Positions 8,079 to 19,276 of a DNA stretch of 64,000 nucleotides are shown here, one piece after another. The stretch covers positions 1 to 64,000 of the forward strand of contig UQIL01000002.1 in assembly GCA_900541025.1 (NCBI GenBank), written 5' to 3'. A program made the position numbers and the translations under genes. The notes beneath the pieces were generated by a model. It worked only from the letters and a program-made list of their open reading frames with translations, did not search any database and was not told where the DNA came from. The first letter of the stretch is position 1. Each line of letters begins with the position of its first letter. This DNA is from an uncultured Collinsella sp. (lineage in GTDB: Bacteria > Actinomycetota > Coriobacteriia > Coriobacteriales > Coriobacteriaceae).

Positions 8079-9023
8079 ATGCTCAAGTCTCCTCTCTGCG
8101 ATCTGCTCGGCATCGAAAAACCCGTGTTCCAGGGTGGCATGGCCTGGATTGCCGATGCCTCGCTGGCATCTGCCGTGTCCGAGGCGGGCGGCTTAGGCAT
8201 TATCGCGGCCATGAATGCCGACGCAAACTGGCTGCGCGATCAGATTCACGAGCTGCGCGCCAAGACGGATAAGCACTTTGGCGTCAACGTTATGCTCATG
8301 AGCCCGTTTGTCGACGAGGTCGCACAAGTGGTGATTGATGAGCAGGTGCCCGTTGTGGTGACCGGCGCCGGCAATCCCACCAAGTACATGAAGGCCTGGA
8401 ACGATGCAGGCATCAAGGTTATTCCCGTCGTGGCTTCGGTGGCGCTGGCGCGTCTCGTGGCGCGTCGCGGAGCCACTGCCGTGGTTGCCGAGGGCACCGA
8501 ATCAGGCGGCCATATTGGCGAGACCTCGACGATGGCACTTGTCCCGCAGGTTGTCGATGCGGTCGATATTCCCGTGGTTGCGGCTGGCGGCATCGCCGAT
8601 GGCCGCGGTGTGGCGGCCGCCTTTATGCTCGGCGCTGCCGGCGTCCAGGTGGGAACACGCTTTCTGGTCGCAAACGAGTGCACCGTATCCGAACAGTACA
8701 AAGAGCTGGTGCTCAAGGCAGGCGACACGTCGACGCGTGCGACCGGTCGCTCGACGGGACATCCGGTTCGCGCCCTCAAGAGTCCCTTCACCAACGCGTA
8801 TGCCAAGAACGAGGCGGCGGGCGCAAGCCCCGAGGAGCTCGGGGCCATGGGCACGGGAGCGCTTCGTAAAGCCGCAAAGGACGGTAATTACGAAGAGGGT
8901 TCGTATTTGTGCGGACAGATTGCCGGTATGGTCAACGAACGCCAGAGCGCACGCGAAATCGTCGACGATCTGGTCGATGGCGCCGAGCATGTCCTGAAGG
9001 GTGCGTCCGCATGGGTAGCGTAG
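8079..9023 (+). CDS. fabK: Enoyl-ACP reductase II (FMN-dependent)
   Basis: FabK reduces trans-2-enoyl-ACP in the last step of each elongation cycle, using FMN and NAD(P)H. It is unrelated to FabI and is not inhibited by triclosan in the species studied. The 314 residues show the 2-nitropropane-dioxygenase TIM-barrel motifs (QGGMAWIADASLA, EGTESGGHIG, AAGGIADGRG, GVQVGTRF). An alternative GTG start lies 3 bp upstream, inside the acpP stop. The fabH-acpP-fabK order is the one found in streptococci and lactobacilli. Confidence 0.93.
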   Translation: MLKSPLCDLLGIEKPVFQGGMAWIADASLASAVSEAGGLGIIAAMNADANWLRDQIHELRAKTDKHFGVNVMLMSPFVDEVAQVVIDEQVPVVVTGAGNPTKYMKAWNDAGIKVIPVVASVALARLVARRGATAVVAEGTESGGHIGETSTMALVPQVVDAVDIPVVAAGGIADGRGVAAAFMLGAAGVQVGTRFLVANECTVSEQYKELVLKAGDTSTRATGRSTGHPVRALKSPFTNAYAKNEAAGASPEELGAMGTGALRKAAKDGNYEEGSYLCGQIAGMVNERQSAREIVDDLVDGAEHVLKGASAWVA

Positions 9024-9937
9024 CGTTTCTGTTTGCCGGTCAGGGTGCCCAGCATCCCGCGATGGGCGTCGATCTCATCGAGGCATCACCGGCGGCTGCC
9101 GAGGTGTTCGCCATTGCCGATGAGGTGCGTCCGGGAACCAGTGAGCAGTGCCGGAGCGCCTCGAAAGAGGAGCTCTCGCAGACCGAGAACACGCAGCCTT
9201 GCGTGTTCGTGCACGACTTGGCTGTTGCCGTCGCCCTGCGCGAGCGCGGCGTGGTGCCTGCCGCTTGTGCGGGATTCTCGCTGGGCGAGGTCGCTGCACT
9301 CACCTTTGCGGGGGCGTTCGATACGCGAGCGGGCTTTGAGCTTGTGTGCGAGCGCGCGGCGCTTATGGCCACGGCGGCTGAGCGTCACCCCGGCGGAATG
9401 CGCGCCGTCATCAAACTCGATGCGGCGCAGGTCGAGGGCTTGGCAAAACAGGCCGGCGAGGACTGCTGGCCGGTCAACTACAACAGCCCCCAGCAGACGG
9501 TTGTGGCCGGAGCGCCCGATGCGTTGCAAACCCTCGACGTCCTGGTAAAAGAGGCTGGTGGCCGGGCCATGAAGGTCGCGGTGTCGGGTGCATTCCATAG
9601 CCCCTATATGACCGAGGCGACCTGTGGCCTTGCTGCATATATCGAGGCCGGTCACGCGCCGTCCCCGTTGCTCATTCCTGTTATGGCAAATATGACGGCG
9701 GCGCCCTATCCGGTCGACCCACAGGCGGCATCGGAGGTGCTGGCCAACCAGTTGAGTCATGCCGTGCGCTGGGTCGACACGCTGCATGCTCTGCAGAATC
9801 AAGGCATCGACACGTTTATTGAGGTCGGTCCCGGCAAAACGCTGTTCGGCTTGGTCAAGCGTACGCTGAGCGACGTTCGTGTGTATTCGTGCGAAACGGC
9901 CGAACAGGTCGCAGCTATTGCCGACGAGCTCGCATAG
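9011..9937 (+). CDS. fabD: Malonyl-CoA:ACP transacylase
   Basis: FabD loads malonyl groups from malonyl-CoA onto ACP. The 308-residue protein has the nucleophile Ser90 in GFSLGE (GHSLGE in most homologues) and the general base His196 in SGAFHSP, along with the FAGQGAQ start and EVGPGKTL near the C-terminus. The start overlaps the end of fabK by 13 bp, which indicates translational coupling. The His-to-Phe change next to the nucleophile is worth noting but occurs in other homologues. Confidence 0.95.
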   Translation: MGSVAFLFAGQGAQHPAMGVDLIEASPAAAEVFAIADEVRPGTSEQCRSASKEELSQTENTQPCVFVHDLAVAVALRERGVVPAACAGFSLGEVAALTFAGAFDTRAGFELVCERAALMATAAERHPGGMRAVIKLDAAQVEGLAKQAGEDCWPVNYNSPQQTVVAGAPDALQTLDVLVKEAGGRAMKVAVSGAFHSPYMTEATCGLAAYIEAGHAPSPLLIPVMANMTAAPYPVDPQAASEVLANQLSHAVRWVDTLHALQNQGIDTFIEVGPGKTLFGLVKRTLSDVRVYSCETAEQVAAIADELA

Positions 9938-9967
9938 CCCACAGGGCTGTAACCCGAAAGGAACGAC

Positions 9968-10741
9968 ATGGGCAACTTGAACAACGGCGCGCTCGAGCGC
10001 GACGGATCGCGCCGCGTGGCGCTGGTCACGGGCGGCTCGCGCGGCATCGGTCGCGCTTGTGCCGTGGGCTTGGCGGAGGATGGCTACGATATCGCCGTCG
10101 TCTATGCCGGCAGCGTCGATGCGGCGCGCGAGACGTGCGAAGCCTGCGAGGCGTCAGGCGCCACGGCACGCGCATATCAATGTGACGTGGCCGACCCCGC
10201 CGCTGTCAACACATGCGTGGAGACGGTCCTCAACGACTTCGGCTCCATTTGGGCGCTCGTCAACAACGCCGGCATCACACGCGACGGCCTGCTCATGCGT
10301 ATGGGTGACGATGCCTTCGACCGCGTGCTCGATGTCAATCTCAAGGGCACGTTCAATATGACGCGCGCGCTCACCAAGACCTTTATGCGCCAGCGTGGCG
10401 GTTGCGTCATCAACATGAGCTCGGTCGTGGGCCTGATGGGCAATGCCGGGCAGGCCAACTACGCCGCCTCCAAGGCGGGCGTTATCGGCCTGACCAAGGC
10501 GGTAGCGCGCGAGCTTGCGCCCCGCGGCGTACGAGTGAACGCGGTCGCCCCCGGGTTTGTCGAGACCGATATGACGGCAAAGCTTTCGGAGAAGGTTCGC
10601 GCGGCAACCGAGGAGCAGATTCCCCTTAAGCGCATGGCGCGCCCCGAGGAAGTGGCCGGCGTGGTGCGCTTTTTGGCGAGTGATGCGGCTGCCTACATTA
10701 CGGGTGAGGTTGTGCGCGTCGACGGCGGAATGGCGATGTAG
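9968..10741 (+). CDS. fabG: 3-oxoacyl-ACP reductase
   Basis: FabG reduces 3-oxoacyl-ACP with NADPH. It is a classical short-chain dehydrogenase of 257 residues: cofactor motif TGGSRGIG at 21-28, NNAG at 99-102, and catalytic Ser (INMSS, about 151-152), Tyr165 and Lys169 (YAASK). The C-terminus carries the usual TGEVVRVDGG. AAAGGA precedes the ATG. It sits between fabD and fabF in the operon. Confidence 0.95.
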   Translation: MGNLNNGALERDGSRRVALVTGGSRGIGRACAVGLAEDGYDIAVVYAGSVDAARETCEACEASGATARAYQCDVADPAAVNTCVETVLNDFGSIWALVNNAGITRDGLLMRMGDDAFDRVLDVNLKGTFNMTRALTKTFMRQRGGCVINMSSVVGLMGNAGQANYAASKAGVIGLTKAVARELAPRGVRVNAVAPGFVETDMTAKLSEKVRAATEEQIPLKRMARPEEVAGVVRFLASDAAAYITGEVVRVDGGMAM

Positions 10742-10780
10742 AAACCAGGGCCAAAGAACGGCTTGAATGAGGAGACCATG

Positions 10781-12028
10781 ATGGAACAGAGAGTTGCAAT
10801 CACCGGCATCGGCGCCGTATCGCCGCTCGGAAACACGGCGCTTGCCACCTGGGCGGCCATGTGTGCCGGCACGTGCGGTATCGGCCCGATCACGCACTTC
10901 GATACCGATGCGTTTGCCGTTAAGGTGGCGGCCGAGGTCAAGGGCTTTGACGGCAACGACTACTTTGGTAAGCACGATGCCAAGCACCTGGACCCCTGCG
11001 TTCAGTTTGCACTGGCGGCGTCGGACGAGGCCATGCACGATGCGGGCTTTGATGTCGAAGGCGCCGTCGATCGCGAGCGCCTGGGCGTCTATGTGGGTTC
11101 GGGCGTGGGCGGCATGCAGACACTCGTCGACAACGTCCACACGATTGCCGACCGTGGGCCCCGCCGCGCATCGCCCTATATGATCGCGATGATGATCCCC
11201 AATATGGCTTCGGGCAATATCGCGATCCGCCACAAGGCAAAAGGCCCGACCCTGCCCGTGGTGACCGCGTGCGCGACCTCGGCCCATGCCGTGGGCGAGG
11301 CGTTCCGCGCCATCAAGCATGGCTATGCCGATGCGATTCTCGCCGGCGGTACCGAGGCCGCAATCATTCCCGATGCCGTTGCGGGCTTTACATCCTGCCG
11401 TGCACTCACCACTAATCCTGACCCGTCGACGGCATGCCGTCCGTTCGATGCAGACCGCGACGGCTTTGTGATGGGCGAGGGCGCCTGCGTGCTGGTACTC
11501 GAGAGCATGGAGCATGCGCAGGCGCGCGGGGCGCACATTTATGCCGAGGTCGTGGGCTACGGCAACACCGATGATGCCTATCACATCACGAGTCCCGATC
11601 CCGAGGCTGCCGGCATTGCCCGTGCGATATCGCTGGCGGTGGCCGAGGGCGACGTTAAGCCTTCCGAGGGCCTCTACATCAACGCTCACGGAACCTCGAC
11701 TAAACTCAACGATTCGTCCGAGACGGCGGGCATTAAGCGTGCGCTCGGCGAGGACGCGGCACGCGCCGCGCACGTCTCGTCGACCAAGTCGATGACCGGC
11801 CACATGATCGGTGCTACGGGTGCCATCGAGGTCATGGCCTGCGCCATGGCGCTCGAGCAGGGCGTGGTGCCCCCGACCATTAACTACCACACGCCCGATC
11901 CCGCCTGCGATCTTGATTACACTCCCAATCGAGCGGTTCGCGCCGACCTTACCTGGGCGCTTTCGACCAATCTGGGCTTTGGCGGACACAACGCCGCCAT
12001 CGCGCTGCGTAGATATGCAAGGAGCTAG
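10781..12028 (+). CDS. fabF: Beta-ketoacyl-ACP synthase II
   Basis: FabF elongates acyl-ACP with malonyl-ACP. The catalytic Cys-His-His triad is C164 (TACATSA), H303 (NAHGTST) and H341 (TGHMIGA), with NLGFGGHN near the end, in 415 residues. Three closely spaced starts are possible (TTG 10763, ATG 10778, ATG 10781); the last has the best spacing from GAGGAG. The pathway for unsaturated chains would depend on this enzyme and FabZ, as no fabM or fabA is present here. Confidence 0.95.
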   Translation: MEQRVAITGIGAVSPLGNTALATWAAMCAGTCGIGPITHFDTDAFAVKVAAEVKGFDGNDYFGKHDAKHLDPCVQFALAASDEAMHDAGFDVEGAVDRERLGVYVGSGVGGMQTLVDNVHTIADRGPRRASPYMIAMMIPNMASGNIAIRHKAKGPTLPVVTACATSAHAVGEAFRAIKHGYADAILAGGTEAAIIPDAVAGFTSCRALTTNPDPSTACRPFDADRDGFVMGEGACVLVLESMEHAQARGAHIYAEVVGYGNTDDAYHITSPDPEAAGIARAISLAVAEGDVKPSEGLYINAHGTSTKLNDSSETAGIKRALGEDAARAAHVSSTKSMTGHMIGATGAIEVMACAMALEQGVVPPTINYHTPDPACDLDYTPNRAVRADLTWALSTNLGFGGHNAAIALRRYARS

Positions 12029-12031
12029 AGC

Positions 12032-12508
12032 ATGGATTCCAAAAGACTTGCCGAGATAGCCGATGTTATGGAAGACCGTGGCCTCACGCGCGTGCGCGTT
12101 GAGGAGCCCGATGGCACCGCGGTCGAACTCGAGCGCGCGAGCGCCGCACAGCCGGTTGCCGTGCCCATGCCCATGCCGGGTGCCGTGACTGCTCCGGCGG
12201 TGGCTCCTGTCGCCATGCCTGCCGCCGCGCCGGAGCTCGCCGCGCAGGCGCCTGCCGCCGCACCGGAGCCTAAGGGCACCGAGGTGACCGCTCCCATGGT
12301 CGGCGTTTTCTATGCTGCCCCGGCGCCGGGCGACGAACCGTTTGTGCGCGTGGGCTCCAAGGTCAAGGCCGGCGAGACCCTCTGCATCATCGAGGCCATG
12401 AAGGTTCTCAACGAGGTGACGGCAGAGGCGGATGGCGAGGTGCTCGAGATCTGCGTGGCCGACGGCGACCTCGTGGAGTTCGGCAGCTGCCTCATGAGGA
12501 TCGGATAG
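12032..12508 (+). CDS. accB: Biotin carboxyl carrier protein of acetyl-CoA carboxylase
   Basis: A 158-residue carrier whose biotin shuttles carboxyl groups between AccC and AccDA. The biotinylated lysine is K124 in the canonical EAMKVLNE motif. An Ala/Pro/Met-rich linker spans about residues 39-82 and joins a short N-terminal domain to the biotinyl domain. It follows fabF by 3 bp. The lysine would be modified by the ligase encoded divergently upstream of this operon. Confidence 0.95.
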   Translation: MDSKRLAEIADVMEDRGLTRVRVEEPDGTAVELERASAAQPVAVPMPMPGAVTAPAVAPVAMPAAAPELAAQAPAAAPEPKGTEVTAPMVGVFYAAPAPGDEPFVRVGSKVKAGETLCIIEAMKVLNEVTAEADGEVLEICVADGDLVEFGSCLMRIG

Positions 12509-12517
12509 GTGATATCC

Positions 12518-12940
12518 ATGAACAAAGAAGAGCTCAAGAAGCTGTTACCGCATCGCGAGCCGATGCTTTTGCTCGACGAGGCCGAGCTGGTGGGCGACGA
12601 GGCCCACGGCAAGATCACGATCACGGGCGACGAGTACTTTTTGCAGGGGCATTTTCCGGGAAACCCGGTCGTCCCCGGCGTGATTCAGTGCGAGATGCTC
12701 GCCCAGAACTGCTGCGTGCTGCTGATGGGCGATGAGGAGGCGCGCGGCGCGACGCCGTTCTATACGAGCCTCGATAAGGTGCGCTTTAAGCGTCCGGTGC
12801 GCCCGGGCGACACGGTTGATCTGGTGTGCACCATCACGCGTGCGCGCGGGCCGTTCCGCTTTGCGACGGGTACTGCGAGCGTCAACGGTGAGGTTTGCTG
12901 CCGCGCCGATATGTCCTTTGCACTCATGCACGAAAGTTAA
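12518..12940 (+). CDS. fabZ: 3-hydroxyacyl-ACP dehydratase
   Basis: FabZ removes water from 3-hydroxyacyl-ACP. The 140-residue hot-dog protein has catalytic His45 (QGHFPGNPVVPG) and Glu59 (QCEML). The N-terminal LPHREPMLLLDE segment is typical. A GTG at 12509 would add three residues. Location between accB and accC is exactly as in the Firmicutes operon. Confidence 0.95.
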   Translation: MNKEELKKLLPHREPMLLLDEAELVGDEAHGKITITGDEYFLQGHFPGNPVVPGVIQCEMLAQNCCVLLMGDEEARGATPFYTSLDKVRFKRPVRPGDTVDLVCTITRARGPFRFATGTASVNGEVCCRADMSFALMHES

Positions 12941-12950
12941 GGAAGGCTTC

Positions 12951-14280
<1,330 letters not shown>

Positions 14281-14294
<14 letters not shown>

Positions 14295-16005
14295 AAAAGC
14301 GAAGACGGTCAACGTCCTCGAGGGACCGATGACCGAGTCGTGCGCCGAGTTTCCCGCGCGCCATGTGTTTATCAAGTGCCCGGAGTGCCGCCGCGTGATC
14401 GATGAGGCGCGTCTGCACGACAACCTCGAGGTCTGCCCTCGTTGCGGAAAACACTTTCGCGTGAGCGGTCGCGCGCGCATGCGCATGACGGTTGACGAGG
14501 GCACGTTTGAGGAATGGGATGCCAATCTGGCGTCGGAGGACTTCCTCTCGTTTCCCGGTTATGCCGACAAGCTCAAGAGCGTGAGCGAGCGTTCGGGCGA
14601 GCGCGATGCCGTTGTGTGCGGTAGAGGCAAAATCTGCGGTTGCGATACGGCGCTCTTCTTTATGGACGCCAACTTTATGATGGGCTCGATGGGTTCCGTG
14701 GTGGGCGAGAAGATCTGTCGCACATTTGAGCGAGCGACCGAGCTTGGATTGCCAGTTGTCGGCTTTACCGTTTCGGGCGGTGCGCGCATGCAAGAGGGCG
14801 TGACATCGCTTATGCAGATGGCCAAGATTTCTGCGGCGGTTAGGCGCCACAGCGAGGCGGGCGGCCTGTATATCACGGTGCTCACCGACCCCACGACCGG
14901 AGGCGTAACCGCGAGTTTTGCCATGGAGGGCGACATTATCCTGGCCGAGCCCGATGCCCTGACGGCATTTGCCGGCCCGCGCGTGATCGAGCAGAACATG
15001 CACAAGCGCCTGCCCAAGGGATTCCAGCGCTCCGAGTTTTTGCTGGAGCACGGCTTTTGCGATGCCGTTGTTCCGCGTGGCGAGATTGCGCTCACGGTAG
15101 GCGAGCTGCTGGCGCTGCACGAAGGGCACGCGCCCGGCCTGGGGGCACCGCATGAGATCGTGCATATGGGTCGCCGCGGCAAAAAGCTGGGACACTTGTT
15201 CAAGCGCTCGGCCGCACCAAAAACCGCGCTCGAGATTGTCAAGCAGACGCGCTCGGCAGATCGCGCCACGGCAGGCGAGATGATCTCGCTGGGCCTGGAT
15301 GGATTTGTGGAGCTGCACGGCGACCGCTACTTTGGCGACGACGCTGCTGTGGTGGCTGGCATTGGCTGGAAAGACGGACGCCCCGTAACGGTCATCGCCA
15401 TCGAGCGCGGCACCACGACCAAAGAGCGCATGCGTCGCAACTTTGGTATGGCACATCCCGAGGGCTACCGCAAAGCGCGTCGCCTTATGCGCCAGGCCGA
15501 AAAGTTTGGTCGACCGGTTCTGTGCCTGGTCGATACTTCGGGCGCGTTTTGCGGTATCGGTGCCGAGGAGCGCGGCCAGGGCGAGGCGATTGCCCGGAAT
15601 CTCATGGAGATGAGCGGCCTTAAGACGCCGATTGTCTCGGTGGTAACAGGCGAGGGCGGCTCTGGTGGCGCGCTGGCGCTGTCCGTGGCCGACCGCATCC
15701 TGATGCTCTCGAGCTCGGCCTATTCGGTCGTGAGCCCCGAGGCCTGTGCGTCGATTCTGTGGAAGGATACCGAGCGCGCGAATGAGGCCGCCGAGGCGCT
15801 TAAGCTCACGGCCCCCGATTTGTTGGCGCTCGGCATCATCGACGGCATTGTTGATGATAGGGGCCTGTCGCATGAGGAGATCGCCGGTGCCGTCATGTCC
15901 TCGGCATTTGATGCCTTCGATACGCTTGGGCGGCTCGACGACGCGACCCTCACAAACCTCCGCTACGAAAAGTACCGCGCAATCGGTCAGTACCGTACGA
16001 TGTGA
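14281..16005 (+). CDS. accDA: Fused acetyl-CoA carboxylase carboxyltransferase, beta-alpha
   Basis: Carboxyltransferase moves the carboxyl group from biotin to acetyl-CoA, giving malonyl-CoA. The two subunits that are separate in E. coli are one 574-residue chain here. The AccD part (about 1-270) has a zinc finger with Cys33, Cys36, Cys52 and Cys55 and the GGARMQEG oxyanion loop. The AccA part (about 300-574) has GDRYFGDDAAVVAGI, DTSGAFCGIGAE and GEGGSGGALA. There is no stop or frameshift between them. An alternative ATG lies 6 bp downstream. Last enzyme of the FAS operon. Confidence 0.93.
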
Positions 16006-16021
16006 TAAAGGGACAGCCCAC

Positions 16022-17260
16022 ATGTCACATTGGGAAAGGCGTTCCATGCCACAAGTTTCTAACACCTCGTTTACAACGACGGTTTCATCAAACGCCATGG
16101 CCGTGGTGGACTATCTGTCCAAAAGCATGATGTCGGCGCTGCCGTTTATTGTCTGCGCGGCGTTGTTCCGCACCGTCGCCGTCATAATGGGCGAAGGCAT
16201 GCTGGGCCTGTGGTCTGCCGATTCCGAAATCTATCGCCTGTTCTACAGTTGGCTCTATAACGCCGGCTACTACTTTTTGCCCGTTTATCTTGGTTGGGCG
16301 GCCGCCCGCCAGCTCGGTTGCTCGGAGCAGCTGGGCATGATGCTGGGCGGCGTATTGATTGCGCCCGATCTGCTTAAGCTCGTCGATGCCGCATCGACGA
16401 CGGGGGCATCGATGACTTCCGTGTATGGCCTGCTTCCCGCGCCGGTCAACGATTACACGACGACTGTTATTCCGGTTCTCATCTCGGTGCCCGTGCTATG
16501 GCGAGTGGAGTGTTTCTTTTCGCGCGTTATCCCTAAGGCCGTGGCGTTTTCGTTCGTTCCGTTTGCGACCATGCTTGTCATGGTTCCGGTTTCGCTGTGT
16601 ATTACGGCACCGGCGGGCAGCTATCTGGGCATGCTGTTGGGCCAGCTTATGTTTATGCTTGGCAATTCCGGTGGCATCGTGTCGCTGCTCACGCTCATGG
16701 GGCTTGCCGCGGGCTGGGAGTTCCTTAAGATCGCGGGCGTCAGCAACGTCGTCCTATCGCTCGCCTATGCGCAGTTTATGAGTGTGGGAACGGATTCGTG
16801 CATCCTGATCGCCGCGACGATGGCAACGTTCGCCGTTTGGGGCATGCCTTTTGGCGCGTCGCTCCGCGTTGCGGATAAGGACGAGAAGGCGCTCATGCTG
16901 GGCTATTCGATCTCGGGCGTGCTTGGCGGCGTAAGCGAGCCGGCGCTGTACGGTTGCGGCTTTAAATATGGCAGGTGCCTGACGTGCATGGCCATTGGCG
17001 GCGCCGTCGGAGGCCTTGTTGCGGCCGTGGGCCACGTTACGGCCTATACCATCGGCATGACGAATGTCCTCATGGTCATTGGCTTTGCCACGGGCGGTAT
17101 CTCGAACCTGCTGTGGTGCTGCGCTGCCGGCGGTGTGTCATTTGCGGTGTCTGCGGCGCTGAGCTACTGCTTTGGTGTGGTGCCGACGAAGGAACAGGCG
17201 ACGGAGGACGGAGCCGATTCGCCCGAAACAGTGGCGAGCGCTGCTGAAGTAAGCGCATAA
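16022..17260 (+). CDS. Orphan PTS EIIC-domain transporter
   Basis: A membrane protein of about 412 residues with roughly ten hydrophobic segments and the sugar-PTS EIIC signature GVSEPALYGCGFKYG at about residue 305. It belongs to the glucose/sucrose superfamily of phosphotransferase permeases. It lacks the EIIB cysteine domain and any EIIA domain, and no such gene is beside it. Either it borrows EIIB from elsewhere or it works as a facilitator or sensor. Two starts are plausible (16022, 16046), each with a purine-rich site. It follows accDA by 16 bp, so it may be read through from the FAS operon, though no functional link is evident. The substrate is unknown. Confidence 0.75.
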   Translation: MSHWERRSMPQVSNTSFTTTVSSNAMAVVDYLSKSMMSALPFIVCAALFRTVAVIMGEGMLGLWSADSEIYRLFYSWLYNAGYYFLPVYLGWAAARQLGCSEQLGMMLGGVLIAPDLLKLVDAASTTGASMTSVYGLLPAPVNDYTTTVIPVLISVPVLWRVECFFSRVIPKAVAFSFVPFATMLVMVPVSLCITAPAGSYLGMLLGQLMFMLGNSGGIVSLLTLMGLAAGWEFLKIAGVSNVVLSLAYAQFMSVGTDSCILIAATMATFAVWGMPFGASLRVADKDEKALMLGYSISGVLGGVSEPALYGCGFKYGRCLTCMAIGGAVGGLVAAVGHVTAYTIGMTNVLMVIGFATGGISNLLWCCAAGGVSFAVSAALSYCFGVVPTKEQATEDGADSPETVASAAEVSA

Positions 17261-17298
17261 ACCTGTGCGACAAAAGGACGATTCTTTTGTCATGCTCC

Positions 17299-17332
17299 AA
17301 GGCCGTGGCCCGTGCGGGCTGCGGCCTCTTTG
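17299..17332 (+). terminator. Probable terminator after the EIIC gene
   Basis: AGGCCGTGGCCCG pairs imperfectly with CGGGCTGCGGCCT and is followed by CTTTG. Confidence 0.5.
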
Positions 17333-17410
17333 TATCTGGGAGACAAAGTGGCTACACTACAATCCGTTTGAGCAATAGATATATAAGTAGAACCGTGGGG
17401 GCGGATGTAG

Positions 17411-18565
17411 ATGGTCGAGTGGATTGTTAAGCGCGCACAGGGCGATCGTGCGCGTGTGGGCACGTTGGCTGGCATGGTGTGTATTGTCGCCAATGTTGCG
17501 CTTTGTGCTGCGAAGGGCGCAATTGGTGTGGTTTCGGGATCGGTTTCGATTGTGGCGGATGCCATGAACAACCTGTCCGATGCCAGCTCGAATATCGTGA
17601 GCGTGCTGGGCTTTAAGCTGGCGAGCAAGCCGGCCGACCCCGAGCATCCTTACGGCCACGGTCGCTATGAGTATCTCTCGGGATTGGTCGTGGCGGCGCT
17701 CGTGCTGCTGATTGGCGTTGAACTGGTGAAGTCCTCGGTCGAGCGCGTCATCCACCCCGAACCTGTCGAGTTCTCGCTTGCCCTGGTGGCAGTTCTAGTG
17801 CTTTCGATGGTCGTAAAGCTTTGGATGGCGGCCCTCAACCAAAAGCTCGGCGATCGCATTGAGTCCGAGACGCTGCATGCGACCGCGCAGGATTCCAAGA
17901 ACGATGTTCTTGCCACGGGCGCCGTACTGGCGTGCGCAATTGTTTCGCAGGTGACGGGCATCAACCTTGACGCTTGGGTCGGCCTTGCCGTTGGTGCCTA
18001 TATTGGCTGGAGCGGTTTTGAACTCATCCAGGATACGGTGAGCCCGCTTTTGGGCCAGACGCCCGATCCTAAGCTGGTCAAGCACATTCGAGACAAGATC
18101 ATGAGCTATCCCGGCGTTTTGGGCGTTCACGATTTGATGGTTCACGACTACGGCCCGGGCAGGAAGTTCGCAAGCGCTCACGCCGAGATGGCAGCCGAGG
18201 CCAGCCCGCTGGAAAGTCACGACACGCTCGATAACATCGAGCAGTCGTTTAGGAACGAAGACGGCATGATTGTCACGCTCCATTACGACCCCATCGTGAC
18301 CGACGATCCCAAGGTGGCGAGCATGCGTTTACGCATTAACGCCATGGCCCAACAGATCGATAGCCGCCTTTCGATTCACGATCTGCGCTGTGTGCCGGGT
18401 CCCACGCACACCAACGTGATCTTTGACTGCGTGCGTCCCTCGGATCTGCAGATGAGTGCCGAAGACGTAAAACACGCGCTGGCACAACGGGTCGAGTCGG
18501 AATACCCCAAGTCGATTGCCAAGATCACGATCGACGAAGACTACGTAGGCCATACCCACGAGTAG
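17411..18565 (+). CDS. Cation diffusion facilitator family transporter
   Basis: A 384-residue metal efflux protein that would export zinc, manganese or iron in exchange for protons. The N-terminal half has about six membrane segments with the family motifs ADAMNNLSDASSN (metal-binding Asp residues) and HPYGHGRYEY between helices. The C-terminal cytoplasmic domain runs from about residue 210 (GVHDLMVHDYGPG). It resembles the longer MntE/FieF-like members, with an extension of about 90 residues at the C-terminus. It is a single gene; the metal cannot be assigned from sequence alone. Confidence 0.9.
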   Translation: MVEWIVKRAQGDRARVGTLAGMVCIVANVALCAAKGAIGVVSGSVSIVADAMNNLSDASSNIVSVLGFKLASKPADPEHPYGHGRYEYLSGLVVAALVLLIGVELVKSSVERVIHPEPVEFSLALVAVLVLSMVVKLWMAALNQKLGDRIESETLHATAQDSKNDVLATGAVLACAIVSQVTGINLDAWVGLAVGAYIGWSGFELIQDTVSPLLGQTPDPKLVKHIRDKIMSYPGVLGVHDLMVHDYGPGRKFASAHAEMAAEASPLESHDTLDNIEQSFRNEDGMIVTLHYDPIVTDDPKVASMRLRINAMAQQIDSRLSIHDLRCVPGPTHTNVIFDCVRPSDLQMSAEDVKHALAQRVESEYPKSIAKITIDEDYVGHTHE

Positions 18566-18604
18566 GGCTGCGCCGGTAAAGCTAGGTAGACAGAAGGGGA
18601 GAGC

Positions 18605-19231
18605 ATGAAGCGTCTATATCTACTCCGCCATGGTCAGACGGAATTCAACGTCAAAAAGCTCGTCCAGGGTCGCTGTGATTCACCGCTCACCGATTTAGGC
18701 CGTCAGCAAGCCGGGATGGCAGCCGCATGGCTCAAAGCCCACGGCGTCGTCCCCGACAAAGTGGTCTCATCACCCTTAGGCCGAGCCATGGACACGGCAA
18801 GTCTCGTCGCAACCGAGCTTCTCGGCGCAGACGCTGACGTTGAGCCCTGCGAAGGCATCATCGAGCGCTGCTACGGAACCTTCGAGGAAGGCCCTCACGA
18901 CGCATTACCTACCGACGTCTGGGATCCGGGCGAGGACTTGGTCCCCTTTGGAGGAGAGGGAAGCCAGGCACTGCAAGAGCGCATGGTAGACACCCTCACC
19001 AATCTCATGGGCGCTGAGGGCATAGAAACCCTCCTAGCAGTAAGCCACGGCAGCGCCAGCCGCCAATTCATCAAGGCTGCAGCCCCAGAGGGCTTCGAGC
19101 TCCCAACAAAACTCCCCAACTGCGCCATCATGATCTTTAATTTCGATGAGGCAAATCCACAAGCAGAAGGCGAGCCTCATCAATGCAAGTTCACCCTCCA
19201 GCAAATTGTGGATCCCCAACAAAGTAATTAG
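18605..19231 (+). CDS. Histidine phosphatase family protein
   Basis: A 208-residue protein of the phosphoglycerate mutase-like (branch 1) superfamily. The phospho-acceptor motif is LLRHGQTEFN at residues 5-14, the second histidine is in AVSHGSASRQF, and the acidic loop is near EGIIERCYGTFEEG. Substrates in this family range from sugar phosphates to alpha-ribazole phosphate, so none is assigned. AAGGGGAGAGC precedes the ATG. Third-position use is less C-biased than in the ribosomal genes nearby. Confidence 0.88.
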   Translation: MKRLYLLRHGQTEFNVKKLVQGRCDSPLTDLGRQQAGMAAAWLKAHGVVPDKVVSSPLGRAMDTASLVATELLGADADVEPCEGIIERCYGTFEEGPHDALPTDVWDPGEDLVPFGGEGSQALQERMVDTLTNLMGAEGIETLLAVSHGSASRQFIKAAAPEGFELPTKLPNCAIMIFNFDEANPQAEGEPHQCKFTLQQIVDPQQSN

Positions 19232-19276
19232 CTGAGCGAGCAGAGTTAAGCAGACATCAACGTGTCGTCTCCCGAG

